From NCBI RefSeq assembly GCF_051020985.1, contig NW_027475138.1, positions 806,001 through 870,000 on the forward strand: a DNA stretch of 64,000 nt. The letters run 5' to 3'. Position numbers and translations under genes: made by a program. Below the pieces are notes generated by a model, which searched no databases, was not told where the DNA came from, and saw nothing but the letters and a program-made list of their open reading frames with translations. Each line of letters begins with the position of its first letter. Within the stretch, counting starts at the first letter, position 1. Below are positions 12,880 to 26,212 of this stretch, in pieces. This DNA is from Nomia melanderi (taxonomy: Eukaryota; Arthropoda; Insecta; Hymenoptera; Halictidae).

Positions 12880-13440
12880 AGTCCCATGGGGCCGGACCCT
12901 CATGGTCAGGGTAAAATCCAATATATATCTGGTGATATCTCGTGTGCTATTACAGATAGCGCAATAAATCAAAGTGAATTGTCTGTAGGAGGCCCTGGCG
13001 CATGAATCTGTGCAGCGGGAACGACCTCGGACCACCAGGGGCCGAGAAAACCACAGTCTCATGGGGCCGGACACTCAGGGTCAGGGGAAAATCCAATATA
13101 TATCTGGTGATATCTCGGGTGCTATTAGAGATAGCGCAATAAACCAAAGTGAATTATCTGCAGGATGCCCTGGCGCATGAATCTGTGCAACGGGAACGAC
13201 CTCGGACCACCAGGGGCCGAGACAACCACCGTCTCATGGGGCCGGACACTCAGGGTCAGGGTAAAATCCAATATATATCTGGTGATATCTCGGGTGCTAT
13301 TACAGATAGCGCAATAAATCAAAGTGCATTGTCTGTAGGACGCCCTGGCGCATGAATCTGTGAAGCGGCAACGACCTCGGACCACCAGGGGCCGAGAAAA
13401 CGACCGTCTCATGGGGCCGGACGCTCAGGGTCAGTGAAAA
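12880..13440. repeat. Block P, copy 1
   Basis: About three monomers that recur at 14980-15540 (offset 2,100 bp, 12 monomers). Shared markers include CAGTCCCATGGGG with CCCTCATGGTCAGGG and CTCGTGTGC. A further relative, with CAGTCTCATGG instead, is at about 40.85-41.3 kb. Confidence 0.78.
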
Positions 13441-14890
13441 ATCCAATATATATGTGGTGATATCTCGGGTGCTATTACAGATAGCGCAATAAATCAAAGT
13501 GCATTGTCTGTAGGAGACCCTGGCGCATGAACCGGTGCAGCGGGAACGACCTCGGACCACTAGGGGCCGAGAAAACGACCGTCTCATGGGTCCGGACGCT
13601 CAGGGTCAGTGAAAAATCCAATATATATCTGGTGATATCTCGGGTGCTATTAGAGATAGCGCAATAAACCAAGGTGAATTATCTGCAGGAGGCCCTGGCG
13701 CATGAATCTGTGCAACGGGAACGACCTCGGACCACCAGGGGCCGAGAAAACCACAGTCTCATGGGGCCGGGCACTCAGAGTCAGGGGAAAATCCAATATA
13801 GATCTGGTGATATCTCGGGTGCTATCACAGATAGCGCAATAAACCAAAGTGAATTATCTGCAGGAGGCCCGGGCGCATGAATCTGTGCAACGGGAACGTC
13901 CTCGGACCACCAGGGGCCGAGAAAACCGCAGTCTCTTGGGGCCGGACACTCAGGGTCAGGGGAAAATCCAATATAGATCTGGTGATATCTCGGGTGCTAT
14001 CACAGATAGCGCAATAAACCAAAGTGAATTATCTGCAGGAGGCCCGGGCGCATGAATCTGTGCAACGGGAACGTCCTCGGACCACCAGGGGCCGAGAAAA
14101 CCGCAGTCTCTTGGGGCCGGACACTCAGGGTCAGGGGAAAATCCAATATAGATCTGGTGATATCTCGGGTGCTATTACAGATAGCGCAATAAATCAAAGT
14201 GCATTGTCTGTAGGAGGCCCTGGCGCATGAATCTGTGCAGCGGGAACGTCCTCGGACCTCCAGGGGCCGAGACAACCACCGTCTCATGGGGCCGGACACT
14301 CAGGGTCCGGGTAAAATCCAATATGTATCTGGTGATATCTTGGGTGCTATTACAGATAGCGCAATAAATCAAAGTGCATTGTCTGTAGGAGGCCCTGGCG
14401 CATGAATCTGTGCAGCGGGAACGACCTCGGACCACCAGGGGCCGAGAAAACGACCGTCTCATGGGTCCGGACGCTCAGGGTCAGTGAAAAATCCAATATA
14501 TATCTGGTGATATCTCGGGTGCTATTAGAGATAGCGCAATAAACCAAGGTGAATTATCTGCAGGAGGCCCTGGCGCATGAATCTGTGCAATGGGAACGAC
14601 CTCGGACCACCAGGGGCCGAGAAAACCACAGTCTCATGGGGCCGGGCACTCAGAGTCAGGGGAAAATCCAATATATATCTAGTGATATCTCGGGTGCTAT
14701 TACAGATAGCGCAATAAATCAAAGTGCATTGTCTGTAGGAGGCCCTGGCGCATGAATCTGTGCAGCGGGAACGACCTCGGACCACCAGGGGCCGAGAAAA
14801 CGACCGCCTCATGGGGCCGGGCACTCAGAGTCAGGGGAAAATCCAATATAGATCTGGTGATATCTCGGGTGCTATTACAGATAGCGCAAT
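13440..14890. repeat. Block Q, copy 1
   Basis: About eight monomers that recur at 16065-17515 at an offset of 2,625 bp (15 monomers). Shared rare markers include ATGTGGTGATATC, GGAGACCCTGG with GAACCGGTGC, CACTAGGGGCC, the GCAGTCTCTTGGGG pair and the GCAATGGGAACG monomer. The match fades at about 14.9 kb, where copy 1 carries CAGTCCCATGG. Confidence 0.83.
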
Positions 14891-14979
14891 AAATCAAAGT
14901 GCATTGTCTGTAGGAGGCCCTGGCGCATGAATCTGTGCAGCGGGAACGACCTCGGACCACCAGGGGCCGAGAAAACCAC

Positions 14980-15540
14980 AGTCCCATGGGGCCGGACCCT
15001 CATGGTCAGGGTAAAATCCAATATATATCTGGTGATATCTCGTGTGCTATTACAGATAGCGCAATAAATCAAAGTGAATTGTCTGTAGGAGGCCCTGGCG
15101 CATGAATCTGTGCAGCGGGAACGACCTCGGACCACCAGGGGCCGAGAAAACCACAGTCTCATGGGGCCGGACACTCAGGGTCAGGGGAAAATCCAATATA
15201 TATCTGGTGATATCTCGGGTGCTATTAGAGATAGCGCAATAAACCAAAGTGAATTATCTGCAGGATGCCCTGGCGCATGAATCTGTGCAACGGGAACGAC
15301 CTCGGACCACCAGGGGCCGAGACAACCACCGTCTCATGGGGCCGGACACTCAGGGTCAGGGTAAAATCCAATATATATCTGGTGATATCTCGGGTGCTAT
15401 TACAGATAGCGCAATAAATCAAAGTGCATTGTCTGTAGGAGGCCCTGGCGCATGAATCTGTGAAGCGGCAACGACCTCGGACCACCAGGGGCCGAGAAAA
15501 CGACCGTCTCATGGGGCCGGACGCTCAGGGTCAGTGAAAA
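14980..15540. repeat. Block P, copy 2
   Basis: Second copy of the 12.88-13.44 kb block, lying between the two Q copies. The alternating P-Q-P'-Q' order with different offsets (2,100 and 2,625 bp) means a simple tandem duplication needs an added gain of about three monomers. The bridging segment, about 15.54-16.06 kb, is where that extra sequence sits. Confidence 0.76.
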
Positions 15541-16064
15541 ATCCAATATATATCTGGTGATATCTCGGGTGCTATTGGAGATAGCGCAATAAACCAAAGT
15601 GAATTATCTGCAGGAGGTCCTGGCGCATGAATCTGTGCAGCGGGAACGACCTCGGACCACCAGGGGCCGAGAAAACCACAGTCTCATGGGGCCGGACACT
15701 TAGGGTCAGGGGAAAATCCAATATATATCTGGTGATAACTCGGGTGCTATTAGAGATAGCGCAATAGACCAAAGTGAATTATCTGCAGGAGGCCCTGGCG
15801 CATGAATCTGTGCAGCGGGAACGACCTCGGACCACCAGGGGCCGAAAAAACCACAGTCTCATGGGGCCGGACACTCAGGGTCAGGGTAAAATCCAATATA
15901 TATCTGGTGATATCTCGGGTGCTATTACAGATAGCGCAATAAATCAAAGTGCATTGTCTGTAGGAGGCCCTGGCGCATGAATCTGTGCAGCGGGAACGAC
16001 CTCGGACCACCAGGGGCCGAGAAAACGACCGCCTCATGGGGCCGGACACTCAGGGTCAGTGAAA

Positions 16065-17515
16065 AATCCAATATATATGTGGTGATATCTCGGGTGCTAT
16101 TACAGATAGCGCAATAAATCAAAGTGCATTGTCTGTAGGAGACCCTGGCGCATGAACCGGTGCAGCGGGAACGACCTCGGACCACTAGGGGCCGAGAAAA
16201 CGACCGTCTCATGGGTCCGGACGCTCAGGGTCAGTGAAAAATCCAATATATATCTGGTGATATCTCGGGTGCTATTAGAGATAGCGCAATAAACCAAGGT
16301 GAATTATCTGCAGGAGGCCCTGGCGCATGAATCTGTGCAACGGGAACGACCTCGGACCACCAGGGGCCGAGAAAACCACAGTCTCATGGGGCCGGGCACT
16401 CAGAGTCAGGGGAAAATCCAATATAGATCTGGTGATATCTCGGGTGCTATCACAGATAGCGCAATAAACCAAAGTGAATTATCTGCAGGAGGCCCGGGCG
16501 CATGAATCTGTGCAACGGGAACGTCCTCGGACCACCAGGGGCCGAGAAAACCGCAGTCTCTTGGGGCCGGACACTCAGGGTCAGGGGAAAATCCAATATA
16601 GATCTGGTGATATCTCGGGTGCTATCACAGATAGCGCAATAAACCAAAGTGAATTATCTGCAGGAGGCCCGGGCGCATGAATCTGTGCAACGGGAACGTC
16701 CTCGGACCACCAGGGGCCGAGAAAACCGCAGTCTCTTGGGGCCGGACACTCAGGGTCAGGGGAAAATCCAATATAGATCTGGTGATATCTCGGGTGCTAT
16801 TACAGATAGCGCAATAAATCAAAGTGCATTGTCTGTAGGAGGCCCTGGCGCATGAATCTGTGCAGCGGGAACGTCCTCGGACCTCCAGGGGCCGAGACAA
16901 CCACCGTCTCATGGGGCCGGACACTCAGGGTCCGGGTAAAATCCAATATGTATCTGGTGATATCTTGGGTGCTATTACAGATAGCGCAATAAATCAAAGT
17001 GCATTGTCTGTAGGAGGCCCTGGCGCATGAATCTGTGCAGCGGGAACGACCTCGGACCACCAGGGGCCGAGAAAACGACCGTCTCATGGGTCCGGACGCT
17101 CAGGGTCAGTGAAAAATCCAATATATATCTGGTGATATCTCGGGTGCTATTAGAGATAGCGCAATAAACCAAGGTGAATTATCTGCAGGAGGCCCTGGCG
17201 CATGAATCTGTGCAATGGGAACGACCTCGGACCACCAGGGGCCGAGAAAACCACAGTCTCATGGGGCCGGGCACTCAGAGTCAGGGGAAAATCCAATATA
17301 TATCTGGTGATATCTCGGGTGCTATTACAGATAGCGCAATAAATCAAAGTGCATTGTCTGTAGGAGGCCCTGGCGCATGAATCTGTGCAGCGGGAACGAC
17401 CTCGGACCACCAGGGGCCGAGAAAACGACCGCCTCATGGGGCCGGGCACTCAGAGTCAGGGGAAAATCCAATATAGATCTGGTGATATCTCGGGTGCTAT
17501 TACAGATAGCGCAAT
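16065..17515. repeat. Block Q, copy 2
   Basis: Second copy of the 13.44-14.89 kb block at +2,625 bp. One visible difference inside is ATCTAGTGATATC near 14,680 in copy 1 against ATCTGGTGATATC near 17,305 here. Its last monomers (CGCCTCATGGGGCCGGGC with CAGAGTCAGGGG) lead into the 17.6-35.3 kb HOR domain and are reused there many times. Confidence 0.8.
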
Positions 17516-17619
17516 AAATCAAAGTGCATTGTCTGTAGGAGGCCCTGGCGCATGAACCTGTGCAGCGGGAACGACCTCGGACCACCAGGGGCCGAGAAAA
17601 CCACCGTCTCATGGGGCCG

Positions 17620-18862
17620 GACACTCAGGGTCCGGGTAAAATCCAATATATATCTGGTGATATCTTGGGTGCTATTACAGATAGCGCAATAAATCAAAGT
17701 GCATTGTCTGTAGGAGGCCCTGGCGCATGAATCTGTGCAGCGGGAACGACCTCGGACCACCAGGGGCCGAGAAAACCACAGTCTCATGGGGCCGGACACT
17801 CAGGGTCAGGGGAAAATCCAATATATATCTGGTGATATCTCGGGTGCTATTAGAGATAGCGCAATAAACCAAAGTGAATTATCTGCAGGATGCCCAGGCG
17901 CATGAATCTGTGAAGCGGGAACGACCTCGGACCACCAGGGGCCGAGACAACCACCGTCTCATGGGGCCGGACACTCAGGGTCAGGGGAAAATCCAATATA
18001 GATCTGGTGATATCTCGGGTGCTATTACAGATAGCGCAATAAATCAAAGTGCATTGTCTGTAGGAGGCCCTGGCGCATGAATCTGTGCAAAGGGAACGAC
18101 CTAGGACCACCAGGGGCCGAGACAACCACCGTCTCATGGGGCCGGACACTCAGGGTCAGGGGAAAATCCAATATATATCTGGTGATATCTCGGGTGCTAT
18201 TACAGATAGCGCAATAAATCAATGTGTATTATCTGCAGGAGGCCCTGGCGCATGAATCTGTGCAGCGGGAACGACCTCGGACCACCAGGGTCCGAGAAAA
18301 ACACCGTCTCATGGGGCCGCACACTCAGGGTCAGTGAAAAATCCAATATATATCTGGTGATATCTCGGGTGCTATTACAGATAGCGCCATAAATCAAAGT
18401 GCATTGTCTGTAGGAGGCCCTGGCGCATGAATCTGTGCAGCGGGAACGACCTCGGACCACCAGGGGCCGAGACAACCACCGTCTCATGGGGCCGGACACT
18501 CAGGGTCAGGGGAATATCCAATATATATCTGGTGATATCACGGGTGCTATTACAGATAGCGCAATAAATCAAAGTACATTGTCTGTAGGAGGCCCTGGCG
18601 CATGAATCTGTGCAGCGGGAACGACCTCGGACCACCAGGGTCCGAGAAAACCACAGTCTCATGGGGCCGGACACTCAGGGTCAGGGGAAAATCCAATATA
18701 TATCTGGTGATATCTCGGGTGCTATTAGAGATAGCGCAATAAACCAAAGTGAATTATCTGCAGGATGCCCAGGCGCATGAATCTGTGAAGCGGGAACGAC
18801 CTCGGACCACCAGGGGCCGAGACAACCACCGTCTCATGGGGCCGGACACTCAGGGTCCGGGT
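17620..18862. repeat. Partial HOR copy upstream of the two full copies
   Basis: About seven monomers matching roughly 25.15-26.21 kb at an offset of 7,525 bp (43 monomers), not 7,350. The extra monomer is the one around 18.69-18.86 kb. It carries GATGCCCAGGCGC with TGTGAAGCGGG and has no counterpart in the 26-kb copy. This copy therefore shows the state before the one-monomer deletion mapped at 26213-26240. Confidence 0.8.
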
Positions 18863-21800
18863 AAAATCCAATATATATCTGGTGATATCTTGGGTGCTAT
18901 TACAGATAGCGCAATAAATCAAAGTGCATTGTCTGTAGGAGGCCCTGGCGCATGAATCTGTGCAGCGGGAACGACCTCGGACCACGAGGGGCCGAGAAAA
19001 CGACCGTCTCATGGGTCCGGACGCTCAGGGTCAGTGAAAAATCCAATATATATCTGGTGATATCTCGGGTGCTATTAGAGATAGCGCAATAAACCAAGGT
19101 GAATTATCTGCAGGAGGCCCTGGCGCATGAATCTGTGCAACGGGAACGACCTCGGACCACCAGGGGCCGAGAAAACCACAGTCTCATGGGGCCGGGCACT
19201 CAGAGTCAGGGGAAAATCCAATATATATCTGGTGATATCTCGGGTGCTATTACAGATAGCGCAATAAATCAAAGTGCATTGTCTGTAGGAGGCCCTGGCG
19301 CATGAATCTGTGCAGCGGGAACGACCTCGGACCACCAGGGGCCGAGAAAACGACCGCCTCATGGGGCCGGGCACTCAGAGTCAGGGGAAAATCCAATATA
19401 GATCTGGTGATATCTCGGGTGCTATTACAGATAGCGCAATAAATCAAAGTGCATTGTCTGTAGGAGGCCCTGGCGCATGAACCTGTGCAGCGGGAACGAC
19501 CTCGGACCACCAGGGGCCGAGAAAACCACAGTCTCATGGGGCCGGACTCTCAGGGTCAAGGGAAAATCCAATATATATCTGGTGATATCTCGGGTGCTAA
19601 TAGAGATAGCGCAATAAACCAAAGTGAATTATCTGCAGGAGGCCCTGGCGCATGAATCTGTGCAGCGGGAACGACCTCGGACCAGCAGGGGCCGAGAAAA
19701 CGACCGTCTCATGGGGCCGGACACTCAGGGTCAGGGTAAAATCCAATATATATCTGGTGATATCTCGGGTGCTATTACAGATAGCGCAATAAATCAAAGT
19801 GAATTGTCTGTAGGAGGCCCTGGCGCATGAAACTGTGCAGCGGGAACGTCCTCGGACCTCCAGGGGCCGAGACAACCACCGTCTCATGGGGCCGGACACT
19901 CAGGGTCCGGGTAAAATCCAATATATATCTGGTGATATCTTGGGTGCTATTACAGATAGCGCAATAAATCAAAGTGCATTGTCTGTAGGAGGCCCTGGCG
20001 CATGAATCTGTGCAGCGGGAACGACCTCGGACCACCAGGGGCCGAGAAAACCACAGTCTCATGGGGCCGGACACTCAGGGTCAGGGGAAAATCCAATATA
20101 TATCTGGTGATATCTCGGGTGCTATTAGAGATAGCGCAATAAACCAAAGTGAATTACCTGCAGGATGCCCAGGCGCATGAATCTGTGAAGCGGGAACGAC
20201 CTCGGACCACCAGGGGCCGAGACAACCACCGTCTCATGGGGCCGGACACTCAGGGTCAGGGGAATATCCAATATATATCTGGTGATATCACGGGTGCTAT
20301 TACAGATAGCGCAATAAATCAAAGTACATTGTCTGTAGGAGGCCCTGGCGCATGAATCTGTGCAGCGGGAACGACCTCGGACCACCAGGGTCCGAGAAAA
20401 CCACAGTCTCATGGGGCCGGACACTCAGGGTCAGGGGAAAATCCAATATATATCTGGTGATATCTCGGGTGCTATTAGAGATAGCGCAATAAACCAAAGT
20501 GAATTATCTGCAGGATGCCCAGGCGCATGAATCTGTGAAGCGGGAACGACCTCGGACCACCAGGGGCCCAGACAACCACCGTCTCATGGGGCCGGACACT
20601 CAGGGTCCGGGTAAAATCCAATATATATCTGGTGATATCTTGGGTGCTATTACAGATAGCGCAATAAATCAAAGTGCATTGTCTGTAGGAGGCCCTGGCG
20701 CATGAATCTGTGCAGCGGGAACGACCTCGGACCACCAGGGGCCGAGAAAACGACCGTCTCATGGGTCCGGACGCTCAGGGTCCGTGAAAAATCCAATATA
20801 TATCTGGTGATATCTCGGGTGCTATTAGAGATAGCGCAATAAACCAAGGTGAATTATCTGCAGGAGGCCCTGGCGCATGAATCTGTGCAACGGGAACGAC
20901 CTCGGACCACCAGGGGCCGAGAAAACCACAGTCTCATGGGGCCGGGCACTCAGAGTCAGGGGAAAATCCAATATATATCTGGTGATATCTCGGGTGCTAT
21001 TACAGATAGCGCAATAAATCAAAGTGCATTGTCTGTAGGAGGCCCTGGCGCATGAATCTGTGCAGCGGGAACGACCTCGGACCACCAGGGGCCGAGAAAA
21101 CGACCGCCTCATGGGGCCGGGCACTCAGAGTCAGGGGAAAATCCAATATAGATCTGGTGATATCTCGGGTGCTATTACAGATAGCGCAATAAATCAAAGT
21201 GCATTGTCTGTAGGAGGCCCTGGCGCATGAACCTGTGCAGCGGGAACGACCTCGGACCACCAGGGGCCGAGAAAACCACAGTCTCATGGGGCCGGACTCT
21301 CAGGGTCAAGGGAAAATCCAATATATATCTGGTGATATCTCGGGTGCTAATAGAGATAGCGCAATAAACCAAAGTGAATTATCTGCAGGAGGCCCTGGCG
21401 CATGAATCTGTGCAGCGGGAACGACCTCGGACCAGCAGGGGCCGAGAAAACGACCGTCTCATGGGGCCGGACACTCAGGGTCAGGGTAAAATCCAATATA
21501 TATCTGGTGATATCTCGGGTGCTATTACAGATAGCGCAATAAATCAAAGTGAATTGTCTGTAGGAGGCCCTGGCGCATGAAACTGTGCAGCGGGAACGTC
21601 CTCGGACCTCCAGGGGCCGAGACAACCACCGTCTCATGGGGCCGGACACTCAGGGTCCGGGTAAAATCCAATATATATCTGGTGATATCTTGGGTGCTAT
21701 TAAAGATAGCGCAATAAATCAAAGTGCATTGTCTGTAGGAGGCCCTGGCGCATGAATCTGTGCAGCGGGAACGACCTCGGACCACCAGGGGCCGAGAAAA

Positions 21801-24800
21801 CCACAGTCTCATGGGGCCGGACACTCAGGGTCAGGGGAAAATCCAATATATATCTGGTGATATCTCGGGTGCTATTAGAGATAGCGCAATAAACCAAAGT
21901 GAATTATCTGCAGGATGCCCAGGCGCATGAATCTGTGAAGCGGGAACGACCTCGGACCACCAGGGGCCGAGACAACCACCGTCTCATGGGGCCGGACACT
22001 CAGGGTCAGGGGAAAATCCAATATAGATCTGGTGATATCTCGGGTGCTATTACAGATAGCGCAATAAATCAAAGTGCATTGTCTGTAGGAGGCCCTGGCG
22101 CATGAATCTGTGCAAAGGGAACGACCTAGGACCACCAGGGGCCGAGACAACCACCGTCTCATGGGGCCGGACACTCAGGGTCAGGGGAAAATCCAATATA
22201 TATCTGGTGATATCTCGGGTGCTATTACAGATAGCGCAATAAATCAAAGTGTATTATCTGCAGGAGGCCCTGGCGCATGAATCTGTGCAGCGGGAACGAC
22301 CTCGGACCACCAGGGTCCGAGAAAAACACCGTCTCATGGGGCCGCACACTCAGGGTCAGTGAAAAATCCAATATATATCTGGTGATATCTCGGGTGCTAT
22401 TACAGATAGCGCCATAAATCAAAGTGCATTGTCTGTAGGAGGCCCTGGCGCATGAATCTGTGCAGCGGGAACGACCTCGGACCACCAGGGGCCGAGACAA
22501 CCACCGTCTCATGGGGCCGGACACTCAGGGTCAGGGGAATATCCAATATATATCTGGTGATATCACGGGTGCTATTACAGATAGCGCAATAAATCAAAGT
22601 ACATTGTCTGTAGGAGGCCCTGGCGCATGAATCTGTGCAGCGGGAACGACCTCGGACCACCAGGGTCCGAGAAAACCACAGTCTCATGGGGCCGGACACT
22701 CAGGGTCAGGGGAAAATCCAATATATATCTGGTGATATCTCGGGTGCTATTAGAGATAGCGCAATAAACCAAAGTGAATTATCTGCAGGATGCCCAGGCG
22801 CATGAATCTGTGAAGCGGGAACGACCTCGGACCACCAGGGGCCGAGACAACCACCGTCTCATGGGGCCGGATACTCAGGGTCAGGGTAAAATCCAATATA
22901 TATCTGGTGATATCTCGGGTGCTATTACAGATAGCGCAATAAATCAAAGTGCATTGTCTGTAGGAGGCCATGGCGCATGAATCTGTGCAGCGGGAACGAC
23001 CTCGGACCACCAGGGGCCGAGAAAACCACAGTCTCATGGGGCCCGACACTCAGGGTCAGGGGAAAATCCAATATATATCTGGTGATATCTCGGGTGCTAT
23101 TAGAGATAGCGCAATAAACCAAAGTGAATTATCTGCAGGATGCCCAGGCGCATGAATCTGTGAAGCGGGAACGACCTCGGACCACCAGGGGCCGAGACAA
23201 CCACCGTCTCATGGGGCCGGACACTCAGGGTCAGGGGAAAATCCAATATAGATCTGGTGATATCTCGGGTGCTATTACAGATAGCGCAATAAATCAAAGT
23301 GCATTGTCTGTAGGAGGCCCTGGCGCATGAATCTGTGCAGCGGGAACGACCTAGGACCACCAGGGGCCGAGACAACCACCGTCTCATGGGGCCGGACACT
23401 CAGGGTCAGGGGAAAATCCAATATATATCTGGTGATATCTCGGGTGCTATTACAGATAGCGCAATAAATCAAAGTGTATTATCTGCAGGAGGCCCTGGCG
23501 CATGAATCTGTGCAGCGGGAACGACCTCGGACCACCAGGGTCCGAGAAAAACACCGTCTCATGGGGCCGCACACTCAGGGTCAGTGAAAAATCCAATATA
23601 TATCTGGTGATATCTCGGGTGCTATTACAGATAGCGCCATAAATCAAAGTGCATTGTCTGTAGGAGGCCCTGGCGCATGAATCTGTGCAGCGGGAACGAC
23701 CTCGGACCACCAGGGGCCGAGACAACCACCGTCTCATGGGGCCGGACACTCAGGGTCAGGGGAATATCCAATATATATCTGGTGATATCTCGGGTGCTAT
23801 TACAGATAGCGCAATAAATCAAAGTGTATTATCTGCAGGAGGCCCTGGCGCATGAATCTGTGCAGCGGGAACGACCTCGGACCACCAGGGTCCGAGAAAA
23901 ACACCGTCTCATGGGGCCGCACACTCAGGGTCAGTGAAAAATCCAATATATATCTGGTGATATCTCGGGTGCTATTACAGATAGCGCCATAAATCAAAGT
24001 GCATTGTCTGTAGGAGGCCCTGGCGCATGAATCTGTGCAGCGGGAACGACCTCGGACCACCAGGGGCCGAGACAACCACCGTCTCATGGGGCCGGACACT
24101 CAGGGTCAGGGGAATATCCAATATATATCTGGTGATATCACGGGTGCTATTACAGATAGCGCAATAAATCAAAGTGCATTGTCTGTAGGAGGCCCTGGCG
24201 CATGAATCTGTGCAGCGGGAACGACCTCGGACCACCAGGGGCCGAGAAAACGACCGTCTCATGGGTCCGGACGCTCAGGGTCAGTGAAAAATCCAATATA
24301 TATCTGGTGATATCTCGGGTGCTATTAGAGATAGCGCAATAAACCAAGGTGAATTATCTGCAGGAGGCCCTGGCGCATGAATCTGTGCAACGGGAACGAC
24401 CTCGGACCACCAGGGGCCGAGAAAACCACAGTCTCATGGGGCCGGGCACTCAGAGTCAGGGGAAAATCCAATATATATCTGGTGATATCTCGGGTGCTAT
24501 TACAGATAGCGCAATAAATCAAAGTGCATTGTCTGTAGGAGGCCCTGGCGCATGAATCTGTGCAGCGGGAACGACCTCGGACCACCAGGGGCCGAGAAAA
24601 CGACCGCCTCATGGGGCCGGGCACTCAGAGTCAGGGGAAAATCCAATATAGATCTGGTGATATCTCGGGTGCTATTACAGATAGCGCAATAAATCAAAGT
24701 GCATTGTCTGTAGGAGGCCCTGGCGCATGAACCTGTGCAGCGGGAACGACCTCGGACCACCAGGGGCCGAGAAAACCACAGTCTCATGGGGCCGGACTCT

Positions 24801-26212
24801 CAGGGTCAAGGGAAAATCCAATATATATCTGGTGATATCTCGGGTGCTAATAGAGATAGCGCAATAAACCAAAGTGAATTATCTGCAGGAGGCCCTGGCG
24901 CATGAATCTGTGCAGCGGGAACGACCTCGGACCAGCAGGGGCCGAGAAAACGACCGTCTCATGGGGCCGGACACTCAGGGTCAGGGTAAAATCCAATATA
25001 TATCTGGTGATATCTCGGGTGCTATTACAGATAGCGCAATAAATCAAAGTGAATTGTCTGTAGGAGGCCCTGGCGCATGAAACTGTGCAGCGGGAACGTC
25101 CTCGGACCTCCAGGGGCCGAGACAACCACCGTCTCATGGGGCCGGACACTCAGGGTCCGGGTAAAATCCAATATATATCTGGTGATATCTTGGGTGCTAT
25201 TACAGATAGCGCAATAAATCAAAGTGCATTGTCTGTAGGAGGCCCTGGCGCATGAATCTGTGCAGCGGGAACGACCTCGGACCACCAGGGGCCGAGAAAA
25301 CCACAGTCTCATGGGGCCGGACACTCAGGGTCAGGGGAAAATCCAATATATATCTGGTGATATCTCGGGTGCTATTAGAGATAGCGCAATAAACCAAAGT
25401 GAATTATCTGCAGGATGCCCAGGCGCATGAATCTGTGCAGCGGGAACGACCTCGGACCACCAGGGGCCGAGACAACCACCGTCTCATGGGGCCGGACACT
25501 CAGGGTCAGGGGAAAATCCAATATAGATCTGGTGATATCTCGGGTGCTATTACAGATAGCGCAATAAATCAAAGTGCATTGTCTGTAGGAGGCCCTGGCG
25601 CATGAATCTGTGCAAAGGGAACGACCTAGGACCACCAGGGGCCGAGACAACCACCGTCTCATGGGGCCGGACACTCAGGGTCAGGGGAAAATCCAATATA
25701 TATCTGGTGATATCTCGGGTGCTATTACAGATAGCGCAATAAATCAAAGTGTATTATCTGCAGGAGGCCCTGGCGCATGAATCTGTGCAGCGGGAACGAC
25801 CTCGGACCACCAGGGTCCGAGAAAAACACCGTCTCATGGGGCCGCACACTCAGGGTCAGTGAAAAATCCAATATATATCTGGTGATATCTCGGGTGCTAT
25901 TACAGATAGCGCCATAAATCAAAGTGCATTGTCTGTAGGAGGCCCTGGCGCATGAATCTGTGCAGCGGGAACGACCTCGGACCACCAGGGGCCGAGACAA
26001 CCACCGTCTCATGGGGCCGGACACTCAGGGTCAGGGGAATATCCAATATATATCTGGTGATATCACGGGTGCTATTACAGATAGCGCAATAAATCAAAGT
26101 ACATTGTCTGTAGGAGGCCCTGGCGCATGAATCTGTGCAGCGGGAACGACCTCGGACCACCAGGGTCCGAGAAAACCACAGTCTCATGGGGCCGGACACT
26201 CAGGGTCAGGGG
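18863..26212. repeat. 42-monomer (7,350-bp) HOR, copy 1
   Basis: Matches 26213-33562 monomer for monomer. Rare markers sit at exactly 7,350 bp spacing: CACGAGGGGCC near 18,984 and 26,334, GAATTACCTGC near 20,152 and 27,502, CAGGGGCCCAGAC near 20,562 and 27,912, TTAAAGATAGC near 21,700 and 29,050, and GGCCATGGCGC near 22,967 and 30,317. By eye I found only two base differences, at 20783 (C here, A at 28133) and 23496 (T here, A at 30846). That is not an exhaustive alignment. Inside, a seven-monomer cassette (about 1.2 kb) begins near 18.9, 20.65 and 24.15 kb. Confidence 0.93.

Larger units (their letters stand above)
8600..12880. repeat. Mosaic domain related to blocks at 35-41 kb
   Basis: Ordinary monomers with no simple HOR visible to me inside the segment. 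Monomers from about 10.5 to 11.4 kb share rare markers with 35.5-36.4 and 37.8-38.7 kb, including CATTATATATCTGG with ATATCGGGTGCC, and AGCTCGATAAATC. The stretch from about 12.1 to 13.2 kb matches 40.1-41.2 kb at an offset near 27,999 bp. Confidence 0.72.
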
